A stretch of 21,840 nt of DNA. Origin: a virus. How positions within the stretch are numbered: position 1 is the stretch's first letter; every line of letters begins with the position of its first letter. Of this stretch, positions 6,300 to 12,811 are shown piece by piece. The DNA lies in IMG/VR virus record IMGVR_UViG_3300033273_000059, positions 1-21,840 of that record. The stretch is one strand, 5' to 3'. The notes under the pieces were generated by a model, which was given only the letters and a program-made list of their open reading frames with translations, made no database searches and had not been told where the DNA came from. A program made the position numbers and the translations under genes.

Positions 6300-6861
6300 A
6301 ATAATTAATATTCAAAATGGTACGGTGTTTATTTTTTCTTGGTGCTGTACCCGAATGATAATGGAGACCATCAAAGATAACATACTTACCCTTTACTGGA
6401 TCGATGTATTGCTTAGGTGTGACTGATTCTGGTGGAGTTCCATCATAGGTCTCTTTGTATATATGCGTTGGACCATCACTATCATTCACATAGTAGATCA
6501 TCACATAATGAGGTAGTGGTGAATCTACGTGTGGTTGAGTTGGAGGAACAAAGTCCTTCATAACTTTAGCAGCACGTACCCTCAGCAGTTGACCAAAGTC
6601 TATATCAGGTTCGTTGCGGATGACCCACTGCCACAGATCATTGAACACAATGTCATATGCATTCGATTGTATCTGGTTGTCTGTAGAAATTATATGCGCG
6701 AAATACGGATGCTCTTCATACCCAGGTAGTTGAAGAACTTCCGCATTGCCGTTGTATTTAGATGTAAATTCCTGATAGAACCAGGGAAAGGTGTTGTCCC
6801 TGCAGAGGACTTCATAAATCCAATCACTGATTTTATCTGGAACGTATCCGACCTTGATCAT
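6271..6861 (-). CDS. 2OG-Fe(II) oxygenase with complete HxD...H...R set
   Basis: I start at ATG 6861 (196 residues), whose ATGA overlaps the gp44 stop. The alternative is a TTG twelve bases upstream. The iron triad is complete: H111-x-D113 (TQPHVDSPLPHYVMIYYVN) and H169 (DGLHYHSGTAP), with R180 (KHRTILNINY) for 2-oxoglutarate. FDGLHYHSGTAP followed by R is a common ending for phage dioxygenases of this fold. It is the first gene of the insertion between the two clamp-loader genes and is translationally coupled to gp44. The substrate is unknown. Confidence 0.82.
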   Translation of the reverse strand: MIKVGYVPDKISDWIYEVLCRDNTFPWFYQEFTSKYNGNAEVLQLPGYEEHPYFAHIISTDNQIQSNAYDIVFNDLWQWVIRNEPDIDFGQLLRVRAAKVMKDFVPPTQPHVDSPLPHYVMIYYVNDSDGPTHIYKETYDGTPPESVTPKQYIDPVKGKYVIFDGLHYHSGTAPRKNKHRTILNINYYGNSHILPS

Positions 6862-7790
6862 TTGAATTGACAATGCATCATAAGTTCGGTTAGAAATGCC
6901 ACCAGGTTGATCTCCTGATCGGCAACGAAAGCAGACTTGTACTGGTACTCACCGATGATGAGTACTGCTTGAGGAATGCTTTGAGGTTGGAGATGGGTGT
7001 AAAGACTATCATAAATGCTCCTGATAATAGATGCTGGTTCATTGTCAAGATTCTGGACGACCCACTTACGCATCTTAGTGAACTCTTTATCCTTCAAGAA
7101 AGATATGAGATCATCGACTTTAGTAGATGCGTTAGCAAGAACTCCAGTATCGATCTGTCCCTGAGCACTGTACCGTTGCAACTCATTGAGGGTACGACGG
7201 AAATCAGGGAAATACTTCTGTACTAGCGCCGCCAGAACACGAGGTTCCGAAGTGATCCTTTCCTTGTCCAAGATGTCTTGGACTCGTTTGAAGAAGGTTG
7301 CGGCAAGTTGCTGCTTGTTTCCTCCAGTGAATTCAACCACTGAGCAACGGGAATGAAGTGGTTGGATGATTTTGTTTTTGTAGTTGCAAGTGAAGATGAA
7401 TCTGCAGTTGCTACTAAACTCCTCAATAGACGCCCGTAGGAGGAGTTGTACATCGTGCGTGGTGTTATCTGCCTCATCAATGATGATGACTTTGTGCTTA
7501 GAAGACGATGTAAGTGAGACGGTCGAAGCGAAGTTCTTCGCATTGTTTCTGACAGTATCGAGGAATCTACCCTCGTCAGATCCATTGATGACATAGTAAT
7601 CTGCTCCAAGTTGTTCGCAAAGTGCCTTTGCCACTGTGGTCTTACCGATGCCAGGAGGACCAGATAGCAGCAGGTTGGGGATTTCCCCCTTCTCTACAAA
7701 TTTTTGAAATACACTTTTAGTCTCATCGGGGAGAATACACTCATCGATGGTCTTGGGTCGGTACTTCTCAACCCAGAGAAAATCACTCAT
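6858..7790 (-). CDS. 44: Clamp loader large subunit gp44, AAA+ ATPase
   Basis: The protein has 310 residues (T4: 319). It opens with WVEKYRPKTIDECILPD, the standard clamp-loader start. Walker A is GPPGIGKT at 44-51, Walker B is VIIIDEAD at 101-108 and the SRC sensor/arginine-finger motif is at 147-149. Four copies with one gp62 open gp45 and place it on DNA using ATP. It follows speD by two bases and is coupled to the oxygenase downstream, not to gp62 as in T4. Confidence 0.95.
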   Translation of the reverse strand: MSDFLWVEKYRPKTIDECILPDETKSVFQKFVEKGEIPNLLLSGPPGIGKTTVAKALCEQLGADYYVINGSDEGRFLDTVRNNAKNFASTVSLTSSSKHKVIIIDEADNTTHDVQLLLRASIEEFSSNCRFIFTCNYKNKIIQPLHSRCSVVEFTGGNKQQLAATFFKRVQDILDKERITSEPRVLAALVQKYFPDFRRTLNELQRYSAQGQIDTGVLANASTKVDDLISFLKDKEFTKMRKWVVQNLDNEPASIIRSIYDSLYTHLQPQSIPQAVLIIGEYQYKSAFVADQEINLVAFLTELMMHCQFK

Positions 7791-7792
7791 AT

Positions 7793-8128
7793 TTATTCCA
7801 AAGGTCGAATAAATTCACGACTAACAATATTAGATGCCTCAAGCATCTTCTTCATATATTCTACACCCTTTTCAGGTGTTGTGTGGTCTCCACAAGTAAA
7901 GGCGTCACAAACTGCCATACCTTTCTCTGGCCAAGTATGAATGCTGATATGAGACTCAGCAAGCATAGCGATACCAGTGAAACCTTGTGGTTCAAACTTA
8001 TGCACTGATAAGTTGAGGAGGGTTGAGTTGCACTCTTTTGCTGCATTGTACAGCATCAGGCGCATATATTCTGTATCCTCCATCAACTCAACATTGCAAC
8101 CCTTCAATGTAAAGAGGACGTGTCTCAT
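7793..8128 (-). CDS. speD: S-adenosylmethionine decarboxylase proenzyme SpeD
   Basis: This pyruvoyl enzyme decarboxylates AdoMet to supply aminopropyl groups for spermidine. The 111-residue form from ATG 8128 contains the self-cleavage site AES59HISIHTWPE, where the E58-S59 bond breaks and Ser59 becomes the pyruvoyl group. It also has H64 and the conserved FTCGDHTTP with C79, as in the short prokaryotic class. I chose ATG 8128 because its ATGA overlaps the gp45 stop and a GGAG lies five bases before it; an ATG seven codons upstream is less likely. This is a known cyanophage auxiliary metabolic gene. Its place between clamp and loader implies expression with replication genes. Confidence 0.92.
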   Translation of the reverse strand: MRHVLFTLKGCNVELMEDTEYMRLMLYNAAKECNSTLLNLSVHKFEPQGFTGIAMLAESHISIHTWPEKGMAVCDAFTCGDHTTPEKGVEYMKKMLEASNIVSREFIRPLE

Positions 8129-8820
8129 TGTGGCTCCAATGCAATCCAATAATCAAGTGGTTTGGTTTCCATAGAGTTCAGATCGATAGCGGTAAACTTA
8201 GCAACCCTGGTACCATAGATACGAACCTGATAGTCTTCAGGTTGGAGACGCAGGTTCTCAACTTTGAAGCAAACGCAGACTTCTTTGTCAGGATCAATCT
8301 GACACACAGGAACCTCAAAGGTGTTGCTTGTATCGTTCTTCTTATCGCAAACGCGAAGAATTAGTTGATCGTCACGGGAATAGAGGCACAGGTCAGGTAC
8401 CTGGTAAACGCTAGCAGCACGGAGGAGAGCGTCAAGAGTCTTTGCTTCAAGAGTAAAGGAGACATTAACACCGTCAGGAGGATCCAAATCTTTGTTTGGG
8501 GGTTGTACCACCAGGTCAGGATCGGAGAAGAAGTAGTTCGTGTAAGACTTAGAATTCTCGTCACGAATAACTACCTTGCCATCAGTGTTAAAGTCGAAGA
8601 TCGGATTCTCAAACAGTGAGAGACCAGAGAGAAATACACCCAGGTCGTAAATTGCCATCTGAGTAGGAAACTCTTCCGCAACTTCAGTAGAAGCAAAAAT
8701 GTTCTTGTTGACAGAAATAGTACGGATCTTAGACCCAGGATTGATAACAATCGACTTGTTGATCGTTGCAAAGTTCTTAAGAGTGTTAAAGGTTTTCTTA
8801 GTGAGTTTGACTTGGGTCAT
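8125..8820 (-). CDS. 45: Sliding clamp gp45
   Basis: The protein has 231 residues (T4: 228) and no catalytic motif, as expected for a ring-forming processivity factor. The N-terminus (KLTKKTFNTLKNFATINKSI) and the repeated alternating beta-strand pattern fit T4-type clamps. Its position upstream of gp44 is the core T4 order. In T4 the clamp tethers DNA polymerase and also activates late transcription through gp33 and gp55, so it links the replication genes here to the late promoters in this window. The start overlaps the stop of the DUF3310-like gene by four bases (ATGA). Confidence 0.93.
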   Translation of the reverse strand: MTQVKLTKKTFNTLKNFATINKSIVINPGSKIRTISVNKNIFASTEVAEEFPTQMAIYDLGVFLSGLSLFENPIFDFNTDGKVVIRDENSKSYTNYFFSDPDLVVQPPNKDLDPPDGVNVSFTLEAKTLDALLRAASVYQVPDLCLYSRDDQLILRVCDKKNDTSNTFEVPVCQIDPDKEVCVCFKVENLRLQPEDYQVRIYGTRVAKFTAIDLNSMETKPLDYWIALEPQ

Positions 8821-9104
8821 TGATGGTACGTTTCTCGGTTAGCGTTTTTGTCATTGAAGTGTAGCAGAAGAACTGCGTAGTGGAGAATCTTTACGATGTC
8901 GCGACGGGCAGTACCCTTGCGATCGTAACGGGAAGCGTACTTAAGGATGTTGCTTCGGCAGAATGCTTCACCATCACCACACGCTTCAATCAGATCCAAT
9001 GTCTGAATAGCATCGTCACCACTAGAGTAATGCTGACGATAGGTGTCAGTAATGTACTGACGGAGTTCATCGAGGATTTTATCCTCGGAATACTTATACT
9101 GCAT
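8817..9104 (-). CDS. DUF3310-like small protein
   Basis: The reading frame from ATG 9104 gives 95 residues starting MQYKYSEDKILDEL; an ATG two codons earlier (9110) is equally open. The pattern of a helical start, a short acidic stretch, then AFCRSNILKYASRYDRKG and IVKILHYAVLLL matches the DUF3310 (SaV-like) family common in phages, in which the nIlKY.aRy.rKg segment is diagnostic. The biochemical role of the family is not settled. It overlaps the end of the 54-residue gene upstream and is coupled to gp45 downstream. Confidence 0.78.
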   Translation of the reverse strand: MQYKYSEDKILDELRQYITDTYRQHYSSGDDAIQTLDLIEACGDGEAFCRSNILKYASRYDRKGTARRDIVKILHYAVLLLHFNDKNANRETYHQ

Positions 9105-9258
9105 AACCATACTGCTCACGAAGAATCTTTTTGTAAGGAAGGTCATTCTCCCGAAGTTCCAAAACAAGTTTGAGTTTGTTGTGAAGTGGTGTGTTGCCAC
9201 CCAGTTTGAGTGCATCAATGATGCATTTCAATTCAGAGTTGTCAATCGGTAAATCCAT
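9094..9258 (-). CDS. Small hypothetical protein, 54 aa
   Basis: I start at ATG 9258, giving MDLPIDNSELKCIIDALKLG and ending ILREQYGYAV (54 residues). A longer open frame exists but would run through the hairpin and into cobS, so I reject it. The ATG follows directly after the T-run of the hairpin at 9259-9287. The protein is helical and mildly charged, with no recognised domain. It leads the gp45-gp44 unit. Confidence 0.68.
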   Translation of the reverse strand: MDLPIDNSELKCIIDALKLGGNTPLHNKLKLVLELRENDLPYKKILREQYGYAV

Positions 9259-9287
9259 AAAAAAGTTGTAGGGGTGGTCAACACCCC
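9259..9287 (-). terminator. Hairpin plus T-run after cobS
   Basis: On the minus strand a six-base-pair stem (GGGGTG/CACCCC, loop of five) is followed after six bases by TTTTTT. It lies between the cobS stop and the ATG of the 54-residue gene. The T-run is offset from the stem, so termination may be partial. It may equally be a 5' leader structure for the replication operon. Confidence 0.45.
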
Positions 9288-9295
9288 ATATAGTA

Positions 9296-10378
9296 TCACT
9301 GTTGGGGTTCTTTGTCAAAGTCTGCATCAATCTTGTCGTACAGTTCGATGAATGCCTGCTTGGTTTCATCGTCGAAACGGTTGATGCTGTACTTAATAGC
9401 ATCTTCCTTGTTACCAAAGATGCTAAAGGCACGGACAACGTGCACCAGACGACGGGTGGAGATTACCTCATCGATGCCACCGTCATAGAAGGTCTTGCGG
9501 ATAACTTGTGCCCAATCCACAAGACGGGTGATAAAGTTGTCATCATCAACACCAAGGGTCTCAGCAACCTTCATCAGGATCTTTGCTTCGACCGTGGAAG
9601 TTGGATACTCTTGCTCAAGGGTGATGGCAAATCGCTCAAGGAATGCTTCGTTTAGAACGTTGGTACCAATGAAGCGACCATCTTCAGAACCCTTACCCTT
9701 AGTGTTGGCAGTTGCAAACACATTGAAACCAGCGGCAGGTTTAACATACTTACCGATCTTCTTCAGGAAGACACCTTTGCCCTCAAGCACAGACTGTAAG
9801 CACAGGATCTTGTTAGATGCAAGGTCAACTTCATCTAGAAGCAGCACAGCTCCCCTCTCCAGAGCTTCCACAACGGGTCCGTTGTGCCAGACAGTTTCGC
9901 CATTAACAAGACGAAACCCACCAATAAGATCATCCTCGTCAGTCTCAACAGTGATGTTTACCCGAATGAACTCTTTATTTAGGAGTGCACACGCTTGCTC
10001 AACACCAAAGGTCTTACCGTTACCAGACAGACCAGAGATGAAAGTGGGATAGAAAATGCCAGACTTGATAATTTTCTTAATGGCAGCAAAGTTCCCGAAC
10101 GGGATGAAGTTGGGATCTTTGGTAGGAATCAGGACAGTTTGTTCCTGAGCAGGAACAGCAGCAGGAGCAGCAAAGGTCTTCTCCAGTTCCTTCACACTCA
10201 GATTCCACTTGCCACGACCAGACTTGTATTGATTAAGACGGTTTTTCACAGTGGGAAGGGAAACATTGAAGTGGTCAGCAGCAGACAGGAGATTGGTGGT
10301 ATTGACTTCGGTACCAAAGTTGTCTGACAAATAGGAAATGAGTTGTTCGGTAGTCACAGGAGCGGAAGTGAAAGGCAT
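9296..10378 (-). CDS. cobS: AAA+ ATPase annotated as CobS in cyanophages
   Basis: The 360-residue form starts at ATG 10378 (MPFTSAPVTTEQLISYLSDN); the frame stays open upstream but only through cobT. Walker A is GLSGNGKT at 116-123, Walker B LLLDEVD at 179-185, sensor ATANT at 222-226, and an EAFLERF arginine motif ends near 250. This MoxR/CobS-type pattern is typical of ATPases that remodel a VWA-domain partner. That partner is encoded directly upstream. Residues 1-60 (TNLLSAADHFNVSLPTVKNR) look like a helix-turn-helix. Cyanophage annotations usually call it a cobaltochelatase subunit; a general MoxR/VWA chaperone role is the alternative. Confidence 0.88.
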   Translation of the reverse strand: MPFTSAPVTTEQLISYLSDNFGTEVNTTNLLSAADHFNVSLPTVKNRLNQYKSGRGKWNLSVKELEKTFAAPAAVPAQEQTVLIPTKDPNFIPFGNFAAIKKIIKSGIFYPTFISGLSGNGKTFGVEQACALLNKEFIRVNITVETDEDDLIGGFRLVNGETVWHNGPVVEALERGAVLLLDEVDLASNKILCLQSVLEGKGVFLKKIGKYVKPAAGFNVFATANTKGKGSEDGRFIGTNVLNEAFLERFAITLEQEYPTSTVEAKILMKVAETLGVDDDNFITRLVDWAQVIRKTFYDGGIDEVISTRRLVHVVRAFSIFGNKEDAIKYSINRFDDETKQAFIELYDKIDADFDKEPQQ

Positions 10379-10394
10379 CGTTGGTTTGTTTGGT

Positions 10395-10408
10395 ATGTAC
10401 TCAGTATA
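10395..10408 (-). promoter_or_regulatory. TATACT-NN-GTACAT element before cobS
   Basis: The minus strand carries TATACT (10408-10403), two bases, then GTACAT (10400-10395), with the cobS ATG 16 bases on. A near copy (TATAGT-NN-GTACAT) precedes cobT with the same two-base gap. It is a possible -10 box or regulator site. No clear -35 and no Shine-Dalgarno sequence is seen in either leader. Confidence 0.35.
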
Positions 10409-10437
10409 GGGGTAGAACCACCCCTTTCTGGGGTGGT
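10409..10437 (-). other. Intergenic hairpin with alternative pairing between cobT and cobS
   Basis: A perfect eight-base-pair stem (ACCACCCC/GGGGTGGT, 10417-10424 with 10430-10437, loop of five) sits eight bases after the cobT stop. A second ACCCC at 10409-10413 on the minus strand can pair with the same GGGGT, so two mutually exclusive hairpins are possible. No U-tract follows, so a simple terminator is unlikely; attenuation or mRNA end protection is possible. Confidence 0.5.
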
Positions 10438-10445
10438 GTGGACAG

Positions 10446-12575
10446 TTATGCAACTGTCTGCACAAAGGCATTGAGCATCTTTTTATTGTTCTTCTTGGAC
10501 TTGAACATTTTCTTGAATGCTCGGGTGATCTCTGCCTTGCTTGCCTCTTCAGAGACACTATCCATTCCAGAAACATCTTCCTGGTTGGAAGTGGGCATCA
10601 CATAGAGTTGATGGTACCCACGACGGGAACAGACGGCATACTTATCTTTCTTGTAGGTAGCAACAAACTGCTCATATGCTTCATCAAATGTCCAGTTAAA
10701 CAGTTGACGGAAGAACGAACCAGACTCACGGGGAGCAAGCAAACGGAACCCAAGGAAGTTGACGGTGGGGAATCGATCACGCAGGTTCATCAGCAAGATC
10801 TCAGAAAGACTAGCATAGTTATCAGTAATCTTCTCATAAACCTTACCAAGTTTACGATCACGCAGTTGACAGTTCTGGCGGATATGGTTTGCCCAAGGGC
10901 GACCATCATAACGCCACTTGTCACTCCAGATTCCAGAACCTGCTGCCTCACCATCAGTAAGGATGCAGACGGTAACCTTCTCTGCCTGACGCTTCATCTG
11001 GGGAATCAGAGCGTGGAGACACACCAGCGCCTCATTCAGAGGGGTGCCAGAGAGACCCATACCAGGAGTAGAGGAGAAGAAGAACTCGTGACTAAAACCT
11101 TTGTATCCGATAGCACCAGCATTGAAGAACAGATACTTGAGAGAGTCCTCAAGGTCACGAGTCTTCTGCTTAGATGATGCCAGGTGCATCATTGCAAAGT
11201 AGTTATCGAGAGCAAACTGATTAGGAACTTCTTTGATAACGAGTTTACCACTATGGAAATCTTCAATACCATTACGCTCAAGACGCTTGTAGAGCATATA
11301 GGTCTCGTTAGTAAAAGCATAAACATCAAACGGGATGTTTGACTTCTGGCAGAACCAGCAGAGTTGGATGACCTGATTAACAGTATCAATAAGATTGTTG
11401 GACATAGAACCAGACCAATCAACCAGGAAAATCATACCGTGGTTCTTGCCTTCAGGGATCACAGAGACTCGCTTGAAGATATCATCGTTGTACTTATAGG
11501 TATGCAGTTTAGAGGTGTCTAGGACGCCCGTCTTGGTACTGCTAGAGCGAGCATAGGTACTTGCTGCCTTGCGACACTCAAACTCTTTCACAAGGTAGTT
11601 AACTTCCTGCTGGGAGTTCTTACGAAACTTCTTCCACGCATCCTCAGCAATCTGAATCTGCTCAGAATCGTTCTCTTGCAACCTACCAAAGTGATTACGA
11701 TGTTCCTTAAGAATATCAGCACAAGGTATAACAACCTGATCAGCAGTGAACTTAGGAAGTTCAAAGTAAACACTTTCAGAATATACCTGCTTAGTCAGTT
11801 CTTCCATTGCCTGCTCAAAGGCAGCATCAGTGGTTGCGTCCATTTCATCAGAACTACCACCCTGAAATCCACCAGTCTCTTGCTGCTCAGTTTGTTCGTC
11901 AGCGGTGCTTTTGTTTTCAGAGTCACCATCCTGTTCCTCACCATCTTCACCAGCACTGTTACCCATTGGCGAGGTAGCACTGCCTTCCTGTTCAACAGGG
12001 GGAGGAGTCGTTTCAGAAACCTTTTCCTGTTTGCGCTGGAGTTTCATATACTTCCAGATAGCATTGGCAACAGCAACAGCATCTTCAAAGGTTTCTGCTG
12101 CAGCAGTGTCATCAACAAACTTCTGTTCCTCTTCGGTGAACTTGACATCAATAAAGTTCCCGACCTTAAAAAAGATGTTGATACGATCCACGAGATTCAT
12201 ATTCTCAGTGGTACCACCAAGAGAAAAGAAGTCTTCGTCCTGCAGTTGCTGATATCCCCTGTAGAAGGTCTTGGGGAGACCAGGATACTTACGTTTCATC
12301 AGTTTCTCAACGCGAGCATCTTCAGTAACGTTGACGAAAGACTGTGGGCACACCATAGTCTCCCACTCATCAGCAGGAGTGAACAGAGCGTGACCAACCT
12401 CGTGAGCGACCAAGAGATCATACACATTCTCACTTGCCTTCTCCCAGTTGGGAAGAGTCAGGACACGCTTACCAACATCAAAAGATGCAGTGGAGACACT
12501 ACGGTGCTCGATCACCAGATCTTCAGTAGCGAGTAGTTTAGCGAGTGTACCCTTGACTCCAGTGTTGACCGTCAT
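10446..12575 (-). CDS. cobT: CobT-like protein: HEXXH metallopeptidase-like domain plus VWA domain
   Basis: I start at ATG 12575 (709 residues, MTVNTGVKGTLAKLLATEDL); a longer frame begins upstream of a hairpin and is unlikely. Residues 50-110 contain HEVGH at 58-62 and NVTEDARVEKLM at about 82-93, an HExxH zinc motif followed by the ED-R-E pattern of putative metallopeptidases. Residues about 185-255 form a Gln/Glu/Gly-rich acidic linker. The C-terminal half is a von Willebrand A domain with the MIDAS motif DWSGS at 386-390, the downstream GMGLSGTP and CILTDGEAAG. It precedes its probable ATPase partner CobS. Cyanophage annotation calls it a cobaltochelatase subunit; the zinc motif argues for a wider or different role. 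Confidence 0.86.
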   Translation of the reverse strand: MTVNTGVKGTLAKLLATEDLVIEHRSVSTASFDVGKRVLTLPNWEKASENVYDLLVAHEVGHALFTPADEWETMVCPQSFVNVTEDARVEKLMKRKYPGLPKTFYRGYQQLQDEDFFSLGGTTENMNLVDRINIFFKVGNFIDVKFTEEEQKFVDDTAAAETFEDAVAVANAIWKYMKLQRKQEKVSETTPPPVEQEGSATSPMGNSAGEDGEEQDGDSENKSTADEQTEQQETGGFQGGSSDEMDATTDAAFEQAMEELTKQVYSESVYFELPKFTADQVVIPCADILKEHRNHFGRLQENDSEQIQIAEDAWKKFRKNSQQEVNYLVKEFECRKAASTYARSSSTKTGVLDTSKLHTYKYNDDIFKRVSVIPEGKNHGMIFLVDWSGSMSNNLIDTVNQVIQLCWFCQKSNIPFDVYAFTNETYMLYKRLERNGIEDFHSGKLVIKEVPNQFALDNYFAMMHLASSKQKTRDLEDSLKYLFFNAGAIGYKGFSHEFFFSSTPGMGLSGTPLNEALVCLHALIPQMKRQAEKVTVCILTDGEAAGSGIWSDKWRYDGRPWANHIRQNCQLRDRKLGKVYEKITDNYASLSEILLMNLRDRFPTVNFLGFRLLAPRESGSFFRQLFNWTFDEAYEQFVATYKKDKYAVCSRRGYHQLYVMPTSNQEDVSGMDSVSEEASKAEITRAFKKMFKSKKNNKKMLNAFVQTVA

Positions 12576-12750
12576 AATACCGTTGCGTTGCGTTGATGTA
12601 CATACTATAAGACCCCCGACGCTGGTCGGAGGTCTTAGTGTGCCGCTTTTTGAAGTGGCGCAGTGCTTCACGCCGTGCCCTCATTGCTTGAGGTTTCAGG
12701 TGTCGCTTTTTTTCTTTCTTGCTGTGGTGTTGCCAGTTGGGGACTGTCAT
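12538..12750 (-). CDS. Overlapping small basic ORF, 70 aa (uncertain)
   Basis: This frame opens at ATG 12750 with an AAAGGA eight bases upstream, the best ribosome site in the area. Its first 40 residues are strongly basic and helical (KKEKKRHLKPQAMRARREAL, then HFKKRH), like a nucleic-acid-binding peptide. The rest runs through the hairpin at 12608-12637 and 38 bases into cobT and looks less natural. It shares 83 bases with the 47-residue ORF in another frame. I cannot decide which is expressed; both may be. Confidence 0.38.
   Translation of the reverse strand: MTVPNWQHHSKKEKKRHLKPQAMRARREALRHFKKRHTKTSDQRRGSYSMYINATQRYYDGQHWSQGYTR
12596..12609 (-). promoter_or_regulatory. TATAGT-NN-GTACAT element before cobT
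   Basis: The minus strand shows TATAGT (12609-12604), two bases, then GTACAT (12601-12596), and a CAACG triplet repeat before the ATG at 12575. It matches the element before cobS at the same internal spacing. No Shine-Dalgarno sequence precedes the start. Promoter or operator function is inferred only from the repetition. Confidence 0.35.
12608..12637 (-). other. Strong intergenic hairpin upstream of cobT
   Basis: On the minus strand, TAAGACCTCCGAC pairs with GTCGGGGGTCTTA around the loop CAGC: 13 base pairs including one G-U. This is the most stable-looking structure in the window. No U-run follows, and the stem runs into the TATAGT element, so it may combine an mRNA 3'-end with the start of the cobT unit. 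Confidence 0.6.
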
Positions 12751-12811
12751 CGTACTTGTCCTTTAGTTTGTTGATCAGATCATCATACCAAAGAGTGTTG
12801 TCGTCAGGCAT
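12668..12811 (-). CDS. Small hypothetical protein, 47 aa
   Basis: An ATG at 12811 overlaps the oxygenase stop by eight bases (ATGCCTGA), the same junction type as seen at gp46/oxygenase and dam/oxygenase. The protein begins MPDDNTLWYDDLINKLKDKY, contains SPQLATPQQERKK and ends at a TGA at 12668, before the hairpin. It is hydrophilic with no recognised domain. The junction geometry and its ending before the structured leader favour it as the real gene, although a second ORF overlaps it in another frame. Confidence 0.55.
   Translation of the reverse strand: MPDDNTLWYDDLINKLKDKYDDSPQLATPQQERKKATPETSSNEGTA

Noticed and set aside
9105-9218. Longer start for the DUF3310-like protein
   Set aside because: The upstream part is a shadow of the 54-residue gene in another frame, and the family usually begins shortly before the SEDKI-type segment.
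9976-9982. CTAAATA late-promoter-like sequence inside cobS
   Set aside because: It and similar heptamers inside gp62, dam, an oxygenase gene, gp47 and uvsW lie within coding regions without a gene start nearby, so they are likely chance occurrences.
10379-10576. N-terminal extension of the CobS frame
   Set aside because: The extra 66 residues come from cobT sequence in another frame and from the hairpin region; the ATG at 10378 starts a natural protein.
11676-12536. Plus-strand open frame of 286 codons
   Set aside because: It is antisense to cobT, whose motifs are clear. Its Leu/Ser/Phe-rich translation is typical of a reverse-complement shadow.
12640-12661. Second hairpin next to the cobT leader
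   Set aside because: The pairing depends on G-T wobbles that become mismatches in the minus-strand RNA, and no plus-strand gene is present to use it.
12576-12671. N-terminal extension of the CobT frame
   Set aside because: It would translate through the strong hairpin and has no ribosome site; the low-complexity translation (TLRPPTSVGG) is unlike the rest.
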